This document shows positions 36,008-36,172 of a stretch of DNA of 36,172 nucleotides, piece by piece (position 1 is the stretch's first letter; every line of letters starts with the position of its first letter). The stretch spans positions 1 to 36,172 of the forward strand of contig NZ_LJIC01000008.1 in assembly GCF_001295845.1 (NCBI RefSeq). Direction: 5' to 3'. The stretch is from Rhodopseudomonas sp. AAP120 (GTDB lineage: Bacteria; Pseudomonadota; Alphaproteobacteria; Rhizobiales; Xanthobacteraceae). The position numbers and the translations under genes are program-made. The notes under the pieces were generated by a model. The model saw nothing but the letters and a program-made list of their open reading frames with translations, was not told where the DNA came from and did no database searches.

Positions 36008-36172
36008 ATGCAGATGAAGAAATCGATGGCGATGATCGCGCTCGCAGCCGGTCTGGCTCTGACGGCAAGCCAGGTGATGGCACAAGGCGGCGGAGCCGGC
36101 GGCGGCGGTGCGGGTGCTGGCGGCGGCGCCGGCGCGGGTGGCGCAGGAGCCGGCGGCGCGGGTGCCGGTGGT
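36008..36172 (+). CDS. Glycine/alanine-rich secreted protein, N-terminal part
   Basis: 55 residues are visible; the gene runs past the window end. AGAGGA before ATG 36008 supports the start. Signal peptide (MKKSMAMIALAAGLALTASQ, cut after VMA), then an almost pure Gly-Ala sequence (QGGGAGGGGAGAGGGAGAGG and on) built of GAGG units. Low-complexity Gly-rich secreted proteins occur in cell-surface and envelope roles; no function is assigned. Confidence 0.8.
   Translation, partial: MQMKKSMAMIALAAGLALTASQVMAQGGGAGGGGAGAGGGAGAGGAGAGGAGAGG

Overview
The window looks like a chromosomal segment of a GC-rich alphaproteobacterium of the Rhodopseudomonas/Bradyrhizobium group (Nitrobacteraceae). The signs are a short proline-tRNA ligase, a DUF3551 secreted protein, a DUF1467-methylmalonyl-CoA epimerase pair, a FixK-like box, and a complete nuo operon followed by birA and an RNase J gene. 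The gene order resembles what I remember of Rhodopseudomonas palustris; I could not check this against a database.

Layout. 1-2417 (minus): a sulfur-scavenging operon (acyl-CoA-dehydrogenase-like flavoenzyme, SsuD-like flavin monooxygenase, sulfonate-type binding protein cut by the window edge). 2577-2999: a FixK/FNR-like site and a small secreted DUF3551 protein. 3051-3156: first copy of an imperfect palindromic repeat; the second copy is at 12827-12933. 3205-6565 (minus): proS-lolC-lolD. 6723-9926 (minus): a periplasmic copper-handling operon (DUF2946, PCu(A)C chaperone, DUF1775/YcnI, CopC-CopD fusion). 9927-10417: an intergenic stretch with a plus-strand terminator and a possible small RNA. 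10418-12617 (minus): pncB, DUF1467 and methylmalonyl-CoA epimerase.

12964-31311 (minus) is the core of the window: one tightly packed operon for the 14-subunit proton-pumping NADH:quinone oxidoreductase (complex I), nuoA to nuoN, running into birA and rnj. Three elements do not belong to the textbook operon: an FkbM-family methyltransferase gene fitted between nuoD and nuoE, a 71-codon two-helix membrane protein gene between nuoE and nuoF, and a 21-codon reading frame that exactly fills the nuoK-nuoL gap. NuoL also carries a loop with 17 histidines, and NuoE has a disordered tail. These are the best candidates for undescribed biology here: lineage-specific accessory or modification factors of complex I.

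31312-36172: upstream of nuoA lie helically phased GAAAC repeats and a small membrane protein gene with a terminator. Then come an SDR oxidoreductase gene with two TetR-style operators but no regulator nearby, tRNA-Asp(GTC), an HU-type DNA-binding protein, peptidase T (pepT), a VOC-family protein, and the start of a glycine/alanine-rich secreted protein cut by the window end. No CRISPR array, insertion sequence, prophage or integrase was seen.
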